DNA of 64,000 nt, taken from NCBI GenBank assembly GCA_020638595.1, contig JACKIG010000008.1:124001-188000 (forward strand). The letters run 5' to 3'. The DNA is from Rhodospirillaceae bacterium. Lineage in GTDB: Bacteria > Pseudomonadota > Alphaproteobacteria > DSM-16000 > Inquilinaceae. The notes below the pieces were generated by a model. That model did not search any database, was not told the DNA's origin, and saw only the letters and a list, made by a program, of their open reading frames with translations. How positions within the stretch are numbered: position 1 is the first letter of the stretch; the number at the start of each line of letters is the position of its first letter. Shown here in pieces: positions 1 through 7,539 of the stretch. Position numbers and translations under genes: made by a program.

Positions 1-101
1 GCAACACCGACCCCCAGCATCGCCACGCCCACCGGAATCCTGAGGGCCAGCAGCGCGAACAGGGCGGAAAAGCCGGCAAGCGCCGCGCCGACGTCAGTCA
101 C
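1..101 (-). CDS. TRAP transporter large permease (DctM type), N-terminal fragment
   Basis: Only the first ~33 codons are in the window. A GTG start at 101-99 overlaps the end of the small permease gene by 8 bases, the usual QM arrangement. The translated start is hydrophobic and contains LRIPVGVAMLGVG, typical of the first helix of DctM-type large permeases, the channel subunit of tripartite ATP-independent periplasmic transporters. The solute is not deducible here; the divergent, TPP-riboswitch-controlled dctP suggests a thiamine-related ligand (inference). Confidence 0.75.
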   Translation of the reverse strand, partial: MTDVGAALAGFSALFALLALRIPVGVAMLGVGV

Positions 102-687
102 CCGGGCACCCCGCCGCAAGACCGCGCACGCCGAGCCAGGCCGTCCACAGCGTCACCGCCACCAGCAGGCCCAACCCGGCCACCGCCGGCGGATAGGCCC
201 ACCAGACGGGGATCGCCAGCACCATGGTCGTCTCGCCGAAACGATGCAGGTCGACAGCCCCCAGCAGCACCTGCCAGGCGAGAAGCCCCGCCAGGACGGC
301 GTAAATCCCGTCGCCCGCCAGCCGCAGCCATGCAAGCCGCCCTGGCGACGCCGACCAGGTGAAGACCTCCACCGCGACATTGCGGCGGGTGATGTGGCAA
401 TGGGGCAGGAAGCTGAAGACGGCGACCGCCACCCCCAGCTCCACCAGTTCGAAGTCGCCGTTGACCGGTCCAAGCCACCGACCCAGGCCGGTGCCCTGCA
501 GCCAGGCAAGATCGGAAAGCTCCCGCCCCAGGACGCTGACGACGACCAGCGCGACCAAACCGCACAGAACCGCGCCACCGGCGATCGCCAGGCCACCGGC
601 CAGGCGGCGAAGGCCCCGGTCGACCGCCGCTTCCCTCGGCCCGAGGACCGCACGGTCAGTGGCACATTCGGGCAACCCGCTCGACAT
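94..687 (-). CDS. TRAP transporter small permease (DctQ type)
   Basis: A 197-residue protein with four hydrophobic stretches, the expected size and topology of DctQ, which bridges the periplasmic binding protein and the large permease. I chose the ATG at 687 because the 35 upstream in-frame codons are arginine-rich, look noncoding and would run into the riboswitch region of the opposite strand. It is followed with an 8-base overlap by the dctM-like gene and is divergent from dctP, 60 bases from the riboswitch. It very likely works with the divergent dctP product, since no other SBP gene is near. Confidence 0.82.
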   Translation of the reverse strand: MSSGLPECATDRAVLGPREAAVDRGLRRLAGGLAIAGGAVLCGLVALVVVSVLGRELSDLAWLQGTGLGRWLGPVNGDFELVELGVAVAVFSFLPHCHITRRNVAVEVFTWSASPGRLAWLRLAGDGIYAVLAGLLAWQVLLGAVDLHRFGETTMVLAIPVWWAYPPAVAGLGLLVAVTLWTAWLGVRGLAAGCPGD

Positions 688-747
688 CCGCGCGCATTCC
701 AGCTCTCGTTGACGATGGCCCGAGGCCCCTGCTACAGAAAAGGCAGA

Positions 748-835
748 GCGACAAGGGGGTGCCCGCGCACGGCCTGCGCGGGCTGAGATCATACCCTTTG
801 AACCTGATCTGGGTAATGCCAGCGAAGGGAGTCGC
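748..835 (+). promoter_or_regulatory. TPP riboswitch (THI element)
   Basis: The conserved blocks are all readable in order: GGGGGTGCC at 755-763, GGCTGAGAT at 781-789, ACCC then GAACCTGATCTGGGTAA at 800-816, and GCCAGCGAAGGGA at 818-830. Closing stem P1 can form between GCGAC (748-752) and GTCGC (831-835). This is the thiamine pyrophosphate aptamer. It precedes dctP-thiM-thiE-thiD-tenA, so expression should fall when TPP is plentiful. Confidence 0.96.
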
Positions 836-871
836 GACCACCGTCGTATTCGGCGCGCAATCCTCGGTCAA

Positions 872-906
872 GGTCGCGGCAGCCTTCCTCCGGCGAGAAC
901 GGAAGG
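872..906 (+). promoter_or_regulatory. Probable translational expression platform of the TPP riboswitch
   Basis: GGAAGG (901-906), the only good ribosome-binding sequence for dctP (ATG at 918), can pair with CCTTCC at 883-888 across a 12-base loop. GGTCGCG (872-878) can pair with CGCGACC (833-839), which overlaps the 3' side of P1, giving a plausible ligand-dependent switch. No T-tract follows, so control of translation is more likely than termination. The pairings are read from sequence; the mechanism is inferred. Confidence 0.5.
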
Positions 907-917
907 ATTGTTGCCTT

Positions 918-2009
918 ATGCATAGCTTCATGAAGTTGAAAGTTTCGCGGCGAAGACTGGCCGCCGTGGGCGGTGCCATGGCTGCCGGCAGCATGGCCGG
1001 CCCCGCACTGGCACAGGAGCGTCGGCTGTGGCGCATGGTCACGTCGTGGCCGGCCAACGCCCCCGGCCCCGGCACCAGTGCCAACCGTCTTGCCCGGCGC
1101 ATCACCGAGCTCAGCCAAGGCCGCCTGGTCGTCGAGGTCTATGGGGCGGGCGAGCTGGTGCCCGCCTTCGAGGTGTTCGACGCCGTCTCTCTCGGCACCG
1201 CGGAGATCGGCCACACCGCCTCGCTGTTCTGGGCCGGCAAGATGCCGGCGGCGCCATTCTTCACGACCATTCCCTTCGGCCTGGACCCGGTCGGCCACGA
1301 GGCCTGGATCTATGAGGGCGGCGGCCAGGCGATATGGGACGATCTGTACGCCCCCTACGGCGTGAAACCCTATCTGGCCGGCAATTCCGGCATGACGATG
1401 GGGGGGTGGTTCAACCGGCCCATCGAGACGGTGGACGACCTGGGCGGCCTCGTCCAACGCATCGTAGGCCTTGGCGGCGAAGTCATGCGCCGCCTCGGCG
1501 TTTCCGCCGTCAGCCTACCGCCCGGGGAGATCTTCGGCGCCCTTCAGGCGGGTACCATCGACGGGGCGGAGTTCCTGGGGCCCTGGAGCGACATGGCCAT
1601 GGGGTTCGACAGGGCGTCGCGGTTCTACTACTGGCCGGGCTTCAACAAGCCCAACGGTTCGGCCGAATGCATCGTCAACCGCAATGCTCTCGCAGCCTTG
1701 CCGGAGGATTTGCAGGACCTGGTCGCTGTCGCATGCGAATCCGAGGCGATCCGCGGCCTGGCCGAAGCCAACTGGCAGAACGCCATGGCGCTGGAGCGGT
1801 TGAAGACCGACGGCCGTGTCGAACTGCGGGCCTTCCCCGAGGCGGTGCTGTCGGCAGCGCACGGGGTATCGGTGGAGGTGCTGGACGGTCTTGCCGGCGA
1901 CGACGCGGCGTTCGCAGGCATCCTGGCGTCCTACCGGCAGGTGGAACGGCGGCTGGCCGGATGGGCCGGGGTGACGCAGGGGCCGATGGGACGATGGGCC
2001 GGCCTGTGA
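918..2009 (+). CDS. TRAP transporter substrate-binding protein (DctP/TakP type) under TPP control
   Basis: A 363-residue periplasmic solute receptor. The start at 918 follows GGAAGG. The N-terminus carries an SRRR-L-A twin-arginine-like motif and a hydrophobic stretch, with probable cleavage after ALA at residue 32. The mature part (GELVPAFEVFDAVSLG, then YEGGG and MGGWFNRP) resembles the TakP/mannitol-type DctP branch. It is the first gene after the TPP riboswitch and its stop overlaps the thiM start, so its ligand is probably a thiamine precursor such as hydroxymethylpyrimidine or the thiazole alcohol (inference from context). Its permeases are probably the divergent dctQ-dctM pair. Confidence 0.88.
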   Translation: MHSFMKLKVSRRRLAAVGGAMAAGSMAGPALAQERRLWRMVTSWPANAPGPGTSANRLARRITELSQGRLVVEVYGAGELVPAFEVFDAVSLGTAEIGHTASLFWAGKMPAAPFFTTIPFGLDPVGHEAWIYEGGGQAIWDDLYAPYGVKPYLAGNSGMTMGGWFNRPIETVDDLGGLVQRIVGLGGEVMRRLGVSAVSLPPGEIFGALQAGTIDGAEFLGPWSDMAMGFDRASRFYYWPGFNKPNGSAECIVNRNALAALPEDLQDLVAVACESEAIRGLAEANWQNAMALERLKTDGRVELRAFPEAVLSAAHGVSVEVLDGLAGDDAAFAGILASYRQVERRLAGWAGVTQGPMGRWAGL

Positions 2010-2806
2010 TCGCGCCGATGCCCCTGGCCGACGGCCTGGCCGGCCTGCGCAATCGCCGGCCGGTGATCCACAGCATCACCAACCCCGTGGCGATCGCGCT
2101 GGCGGCCGGGGTGCTGCAGGCGGTCGGCGCCCGCCCGGTGATGACCGAGGCCCTGGAGGAGATGGACGACGTCGTCCGCGCCGCCGCCGCGGTCACGGTC
2201 AATATCGGCATGCCCAGCACCGCCCGTGCGGACGCCATGGTCGCCGCCGCCGCCGCCGCCCGACAGGCGGGCCGGCCCTGGGTGCTGGACCCCGTGGGCG
2301 TCGGCGCCAGCCCCCATCGCCGCGGGCTGATGCACGCACTGCTGGCCAACCGGCCCACGGTGATCCGCGGCAATGCCGATGAGGTGCTCGCCCTGGCCGA
2401 CATGGGCGGCCTGGCGGATGGCATCGGCATCGACGCCCAGGCCACGGTCGAGGCGGCGTTGCCGGCCGCCGCGGCGCTGGCGCAGGCCACGGCGTCGGTT
2501 GTCATGGTCACGGGCAAGGTCGACCATGTCACCGACGGCGTGCGCTCGTTCGGCGTGGCCAACGGCCATCCGATGATGACGCGCGTCTCCGGCCTCGGCT
2601 GTGCGCTGACCTGCCTGACCGGTGCGGCACTGGCCGTGGAGCCGGACCCGCTGACGGCGGCGGTGCTGGCCGCTGCCCTGATGGGCGTGGCCGGAGAGAT
2701 CGCCGCAACCTCGGTCGCCGGTCCCGCCACGCTGGCCGCCGGCATCGTCGACACCCTGTTCGGGCTTGACGCCCGGACCTTCCAACGGACCCTTCGCGTG
2801 CAATGA
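2006..2806 (+). CDS. thiM: Hydroxyethylthiazole kinase
   Basis: A 266-residue ribokinase-fold kinase that phosphorylates 4-methyl-5-(2-hydroxyethyl)thiazole for thiamine salvage. Recognised by VIHSITNPVA near the start, VNIGMPS, WVLDPVGVGAS, IRGNADEV and the C-terminal VSGLGC, whose Cys199 corresponds to the conserved active-site-region cysteine. The GTG start overlaps the dctP stop by 4 bases; an ATG 12 bases later is an alternative. It overlaps thiE by 4 bases. Confidence 0.95.
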   Translation: MIAPMPLADGLAGLRNRRPVIHSITNPVAIALAAGVLQAVGARPVMTEALEEMDDVVRAAAAVTVNIGMPSTARADAMVAAAAAARQAGRPWVLDPVGVGASPHRRGLMHALLANRPTVIRGNADEVLALADMGGLADGIGIDAQATVEAALPAAAALAQATASVVMVTGKVDHVTDGVRSFGVANGHPMMTRVSGLGCALTCLTGAALAVEPDPLTAAVLAAALMGVAGEIAATSVAGPATLAAGIVDTLFGLDARTFQRTLRVQ

Positions 2807-3474
2807 CCCAGACGAAATGCTTCGACCTGTCGGTCTACCTCGTCACCGATCCGGTCATGGCCGCCGCCAGCGGCCTGGTCGAAACCGTCGCCGCCGCTGT
2901 CGCCGGGGGGACGACACTGGTGCAGCTACGCGACAAGGATGCTTCAACAAGGGATCTCATATCGGTTGTCAAGGCATTGATGGATCTTCTGAATCCGCTG
3001 GGAATTCCGTTAATCATCAATGACCGCGCGGATGTCGCCCTGGCAACAGGGGCGGCCGGCGTACATCTGGGCCAGGACGACATGCCGGCCGACATCGCCC
3101 GGCGGCTCATGGGGCCGGGACCGATCATCGGCATCTCCGCCTCGAACGCCGACCACCTGGCCGCAGCCGACCCCGACGTTGTCGACTATGTCGGCATCGG
3201 CCACGTCTTCGCGACGGCGACCAAGCCCAAGGCCTTGCCGCCGCTCGGCATCGAGGGCTTCCGCGACCTGCGCGAACGCACGAGCCTGCCGGTCGTCGCC
3301 ATCGGCGGCATCGATCCCGACACCGCCGGGCCGGTCGTCGCCGCGGGGGCGGACGGGGTGGCCGTCGTCTCCGGCATTCTGCGCGCACCGGACCCGCAGG
3401 CCGCGGCGACCCAGTACGCGCTGGCGGTGGCTGCGGCGCGCTTCTCGCATTCCCGTACCGGAGGCAACCGATGA
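2803..3474 (+). CDS. thiE: Thiamine-phosphate synthase
   Basis: A 223-residue TIM-barrel enzyme joining HMP-pyrophosphate and thiazole phosphate to give thiamine phosphate. Family motifs are present: YLVTDP, LVQLRDKDA, IINDRADVA, GVHLGQDDM, IGISASN, and near the C-terminus VVAIGGID and VAVVSGI for phosphate binding. The ATG overlaps the thiM stop and the gene runs into thiD with a further 4-base overlap, placing it inside the TPP-controlled operon. Length is normal for the family. Confidence 0.96.
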   Translation: MTQTKCFDLSVYLVTDPVMAAASGLVETVAAAVAGGTTLVQLRDKDASTRDLISVVKALMDLLNPLGIPLIINDRADVALATGAAGVHLGQDDMPADIARRLMGPGPIIGISASNADHLAAADPDVVDYVGIGHVFATATKPKALPPLGIEGFRDLRERTSLPVVAIGGIDPDTAGPVVAAGADGVAVVSGILRAPDPQAAATQYALAVAAARFSHSRTGGNR

Positions 3475-4295
3475 TCCCCAACGTGCTGACCATCGCCGGG
3501 TCCGATCCCGGCGGGGGGGCCGGCATCCAGGCCGACCTGAAGACCTTTTCCGCCCTGCGTGCCTACGGCATGGCGGTGATGACCGCGCTGACCGCCCAGA
3601 ACACGCGCAAGGTCAGCGGCGTCCATCGGGTGCCGGCGGACTTCGTCGGCCAGCAGCTGGACACCCTGTTCGACGACATCCGCGTCGACGCCCTGAAGAT
3701 CGGCATGATCGCAACGGCGGACATCGCCCGGGCGATCGCCCTGCGCCTGTCGCAGCCGGGCCGCCCGCCGGTGGTGCTGGACCCGGTGATGGTCGCCAAG
3801 AGCGGCGACCGCCTGCTGGATCCCGAGGCGATTGGCACCGTGCGCGACACCCTGCTGCCGCTGGCAACCGTGGTGACGCCCAACCTGCCGGAAGCAGCCG
3901 TGCTGCTGGACCGGGCAGAACCGGAAGGCCCGGAGGGGATGGAAGCGATGGCCAGGGCGCTCGCCGCGCTCGGCCCGCGATACGTCCTCTTGAAGGGCGG
4001 CCACCTGACCGGCGGCGACAGCCCCGACCTGTTCTACGACGGCAGCCGCGCGATCTGGCTGCCCGCCGTGCGGATCGCCACCAGGAACACCCACGGCACC
4101 GGCTGCACCCTGTCGGCGGCCATCGCAGCGCTGATCCCCCAGCGACCGGACATCGCCGCCGCGGTTGCGGACGCCAAGGCCTATGTGACGGCGGCAATCG
4201 GGGCGAGCGGCCAGCTCTCCGTCGGATCCGGCCAGGGGCCGGTCCACCATTTCCATGCCCTCTGGGCACCAGACGAGGCCAGGGAGGCCGTTTGA
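3471..4295 (+). CDS. thiD: Hydroxymethylpyrimidine / phosphomethylpyrimidine kinase
   Basis: A 274-residue ribokinase-family enzyme that phosphorylates HMP and HMP-phosphate, supplying ThiE. The N-terminal TIAGSDPGGGAGIQADL, the central VLDPVMVAKSG and VTPNLPEA, and the C-terminal THGTGCTLSAAIAA (anion hole and catalytic region) are all intact. The start overlaps thiE by 4 bases. Together with thiM and tenA it allows reuse of both halves of thiamine. Confidence 0.96.
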   Translation: MIPNVLTIAGSDPGGGAGIQADLKTFSALRAYGMAVMTALTAQNTRKVSGVHRVPADFVGQQLDTLFDDIRVDALKIGMIATADIARAIALRLSQPGRPPVVLDPVMVAKSGDRLLDPEAIGTVRDTLLPLATVVTPNLPEAAVLLDRAEPEGPEGMEAMARALAALGPRYVLLKGGHLTGGDSPDLFYDGSRAIWLPAVRIATRNTHGTGCTLSAAIAALIPQRPDIAAAVADAKAYVTAAIGASGQLSVGSGQGPVHHFHALWAPDEAREAV

Positions 4296-4299
4296 CCCC

Positions 4300-4974
4300 A
4301 TGTCCCGCTTCACCGACACGGCCTGGCAGGACACGTCGGTCCTGCGCCAGCGCATCATCGACCTGCCCTTCAACCGGGAACTCATGGCCGGAACCCTGAG
4401 CCAGGAACGGTTCCAAGGCTACATGATCCAGGATGCCCTCTATCTCGGCCAGTACAGCCGCACCCTGGCCATCGCGTCGGCCCGCTCCCCCGACCCGGAG
4501 GCCATGGCCCGCTTTGCCCGTGCGGCGGAAGAGGCGCTGGTGGTGGAACGGGCGCTGCACGGCGGCTTCTTCCAGCGTTTCGGCATCGATCCGGCCACGG
4601 CCGGCAGCGCCGAACCCTCGCCCACCTGTGCCGCCTATACCAACTTCCTGCTGGCAACGGCGCAGATCGGCACCTATGGCGAGCTGGTGGCGGCGATCCT
4701 GCCCTGCTTCTGGATCTACTGGGAGGTCGGCCACCACATCGCGGCGCGGCCCGCGCCCGACAATCCGTTCCAGGCATGGATCGACACCTACGCCGACAAG
4801 GCCTTCGAGGACGCAGTGGAAGCGATGATCGCCATCACCGACCGCGCCGCCGCCGCGACGACGGACACCGACCGCGCGCGCATGCTGAATGCCTTCCGCC
4901 AGTCCACCCGCTATGAATGGATGTTCTGGGACAGCGCCTATCGCCAGGAAACCTGGCCGGTCGCGATCGGCTGA
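4300..4974 (+). CDS. tenA: Aminopyrimidine aminohydrolase (TenA)
   Basis: A 224-residue all-helical TenA/THI-4 family protein. TenA converts aminomethyl-pyrimidine, a thiamine breakdown product, into HMP. Family landmarks are the N-terminal WQ region, FQGYMIQDALYL, and LPCFWIYWEVG, whose Cys136 matches the nucleophile of the cysteine-type (TenA_C) class. I start at the ATG at 4300 because AGGGAGG lies 13 bases upstream and the earlier in-frame ATG is inside thiD. It is the last tightly packed gene of the thiamine unit; a 179-base spacer follows. Confidence 0.93.
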   Translation: MSRFTDTAWQDTSVLRQRIIDLPFNRELMAGTLSQERFQGYMIQDALYLGQYSRTLAIASARSPDPEAMARFARAAEEALVVERALHGGFFQRFGIDPATAGSAEPSPTCAAYTNFLLATAQIGTYGELVAAILPCFWIYWEVGHHIAARPAPDNPFQAWIDTYADKAFEDAVEAMIAITDRAAAATTDTDRARMLNAFRQSTRYEWMFWDSAYRQETWPVAIG

Positions 4975-5153
4975 CCGGCGCGCAGACCCTGCCGACCGGG
5001 TGAGGTCGTGGAGGCGGGCAGCGGCGTATCGCCCGCGGCCGGCATTCGCCGGCAAGCCGGCAGGCCGGCCTGGGGGCGTTGATCATGCGATTTTGCGCCC
5101 TACCCCTGGTAAGATCATCGCGATCACCCATTTGTGAGTGATTGATCACTATC

Positions 5154-6473
5154 ATGGCGGCGGCGATGACGTCGACGACACTGGCTGGGCGCGACCCCGC
5201 GGAACCGCCGCTGCACTGGCGGCGGATCGGGGCCTGGTGCGCCTATGACTGGGCCAGCTCCGCACCGCCGGCGATCATCATCAGCTTCGTCTTCGCCACC
5301 TATTTCACCGAGGCGGTGGCCGGCGATACGGCGACGGGCACCGCGCTCTGGGGCAACATGATGTCGGCGTCGGGCATCGCGATTGCCGTCCTGGCCATCC
5401 TGCTCGGGCCTGTCGCCGACGCCGGGGCGGGCCGGAAGCTGTGGCTAGGGGTGTTCACGGCGCTGTCGATCGCGGCCGGCAGCGCCCTCTGGTTCGTGAT
5501 GCCCGAACCGGGATGGATCTTCCCGGCCCTGGCGCTGGCCTTCTTCGTCAACATCGGACTTGAAATCAGCATGGTGTTCTACAACGCCATGCTGCCGGGG
5601 CTCGCCCCGCCGCGGCTGTTGGGACGGCTGTCCGGCTGGGGCTGGGGCATCGGCTATATCGGCGCCATTCTGTGCCTGGTCGTGGCGCTGCTGCTGGTGC
5701 AGGCCGACCCGCCGCCGTTCGGCCTGGATGCCGGGGCAAGCGAGACCGTGCGCCTGACCTCCGTACTGGCTTCGGCCTGGTTCCTCGTCTTCTCCCTGCC
5801 GCTGTTTCTGCTGGTGCGCGAGCCGCGGCACAAGGTCGATGCCTTCAGGGCCATCGCCGACGGCGTGGCCTCGCTGTCGAAGACGGTGGCGATGCTGAAG
5901 AACCATGGCAATACCGCGCTGTTCCTGCTCGCCCACATGATCTACCGCGACGGCCTGAATACGATGTTCTTCTTCGGCGGCGTCTATGCGGCGGGCACCT
6001 TCGGGATGGAACAGGCGGACATCCTGCTGTTCGGCCTGCTCATCTACATCGCCGCGGGCATCGGCGCGTTCGCCTTCGCCTGGCTGGACGACCGCATCGG
6101 CGGCCGCAGGACGGTGCTGATCAGCCTCTGCGGCCTGCTGGTATTCGGCATTCCGCTGTTGCTGATCCAGACGCAAGCCGCCTTCTTCGTGCTGGGGACC
6201 GGCATCGGCGTCTTCTTCGGCCCGGTGCAGTCGGCCAGCCGATCCCTGATGGCGCGGCTGACGCCGCCCGGCCACGAGGGCCAGATGTTCGGGTTGTTCG
6301 GCCTGTCCGGCAAGGCCATCTCGCCCTTCGGGCCGCTGCTGGTCGGCTGGGTCACGCTGGCCGCCGGCAGCCAGCGCGCGGGCATGGCCACGGTGATGGT
6401 CTTCTTCGCGGTGGGTGGCCTGTTGCTGTGGTTCGTGCGCGAGCCCGCCGTCGGACGAAGGGTGGACGCGTGA
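5154..6473 (+). CDS. UMF1-family major facilitator transporter
   Basis: A 439-residue membrane protein with about twelve hydrophobic segments. The N-terminal AWCAYDWASSA matches the signature of the UMF1/Atg22-like branch of the major facilitator superfamily. Substrates of the bacterial branch are mostly unknown. The gene follows tenA and overlaps the next gene by 4 bases (GTGA), so carriage of a thiamine fragment is possible but only inferred. The start could be 5142, 5154 or 5166; a perfect palindrome AGTGAT-TG-ATCACT (5137-5150) sits just ahead of 5154. Confidence 0.8.
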   Translation: MAAAMTSTTLAGRDPAEPPLHWRRIGAWCAYDWASSAPPAIIISFVFATYFTEAVAGDTATGTALWGNMMSASGIAIAVLAILLGPVADAGAGRKLWLGVFTALSIAAGSALWFVMPEPGWIFPALALAFFVNIGLEISMVFYNAMLPGLAPPRLLGRLSGWGWGIGYIGAILCLVVALLLVQADPPPFGLDAGASETVRLTSVLASAWFLVFSLPLFLLVREPRHKVDAFRAIADGVASLSKTVAMLKNHGNTALFLLAHMIYRDGLNTMFFFGGVYAAGTFGMEQADILLFGLLIYIAAGIGAFAFAWLDDRIGGRRTVLISLCGLLVFGIPLLLIQTQAAFFVLGTGIGVFFGPVQSASRSLMARLTPPGHEGQMFGLFGLSGKAISPFGPLLVGWVTLAAGSQRAGMATVMVFFAVGGLLLWFVREPAVGRRVDA

Positions 6474-7471
6474 CCGCGCCGCCCACCCTGCCCCGCATCC
6501 CCGTCGTGCGCATCGGGCGAGAGGGGCTGCCTGCCCTCGCCTCCATGTTCCCGGACCGCCTGGCGGCGATCCTGAAGGCCGCCCGACGCAGCTATACCCC
6601 CCCTGCGGTAGCGATCGGCGACCGGCTGGCCGCGCAATGGGCACGGCGCAGTCGCCTGGCCGAAGCGCGGGAGATCGCCGACGTTGCCCACCGAATCGGC
6701 CACCCGGGCGCCTGGCTCTTGAACCTGAGCTATGAGTGGAGCTGTACCTCCGCCGCCCATGTGGGTGACGACGGCCGCCCGCGCCTGCTGCGCACGCTGG
6801 ACTGGCAGCTGCCGACGCTCGGCGCCACGGTGTTGGCCGTGGAGATCGAAGATCGCGCGGGACCCTGGCTGAACCTCACCTGGCCCGGATTCGTCGGTTC
6901 GGTGCAGGGCATGGCCCCCGGCCGCTTCGCCGCAGCCATCAACCAGGCGCCCGGACCCGCCACCTGGCTGGGCGCGCCGGGCGACTGGCTGGCGGCCCGG
7001 CGCATCGCCTGGCGGTCCACGGCAACGCCGCCGGCGATGCTGTTGCGCGACGTCTTCCGCACCTGCGGCGATTTCGACACCGCTCTGCGCCGCCTGACCG
7101 AAACGCCGGTGACGCTGCCGGTGTTCTTCACGCTGGTGGGCACGGCTGCGACCGACAGCGCCATCATCGAGCGCATGCCGACGCGCGCGCGCGTGCACCG
7201 GCCGGCAACCTCCGTGACCAATCACTGGCTGAATGCCGACTTCTTCGGCCGCAGCCATTCCATCCTCTCGCCGGAACGGCTGGAGGCCATTCGCGCCCGG
7301 CTGCCGGCCGAGGCGGAGGACCTGGCCTGGGTGCGGCCGCCGATCCTCAACGAACGCACCCGGCTGGCCATGGATGCGTCCCCCGTCGACGGGGCGCTGC
7401 TGGCGGAAGGCTATGAGGGCGAGACGCGCGTGACCGAACGCCTGTCACACCGGCTTGCGCCCGCGGCATAG
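6470..7471 (+). CDS. Linear amide C-N hydrolase of the acid ceramidase/NAAA-like group
   Basis: A 333-residue cytoplasmic protein with no signal peptide. YEWSCTSAA places a candidate nucleophile at Cys92, followed by RTLDW at 108-112, the spacing seen in N-acylethanolamine-hydrolase and acid-ceramidase-like Ntn enzymes, which self-cleave before that cysteine. The C-terminal part contains VTNHWLN and NERTRLAMD. The GTG start overlaps the MFS gene stop by 4 bases, so both are translated from one message. The natural amide is unknown; in this salvage context N-formyl- or N-acyl-pyrimidine breakdown products are an attractive guess. Confidence 0.7.
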   Translation: MTAPPTLPRIPVVRIGREGLPALASMFPDRLAAILKAARRSYTPPAVAIGDRLAAQWARRSRLAEAREIADVAHRIGHPGAWLLNLSYEWSCTSAAHVGDDGRPRLLRTLDWQLPTLGATVLAVEIEDRAGPWLNLTWPGFVGSVQGMAPGRFAAAINQAPGPATWLGAPGDWLAARRIAWRSTATPPAMLLRDVFRTCGDFDTALRRLTETPVTLPVFFTLVGTAATDSAIIERMPTRARVHRPATSVTNHWLNADFFGRSHSILSPERLEAIRARLPAEAEDLAWVRPPILNERTRLAMDASPVDGALLAEGYEGETRVTERLSHRLAPAA

Positions 7472-7539
7472 GACGGCACCCAGGACCATGCGGACCCGGA
7501 AATCGGCACCCCCTTGCGACCGGCAGGAGCATGACGAGC

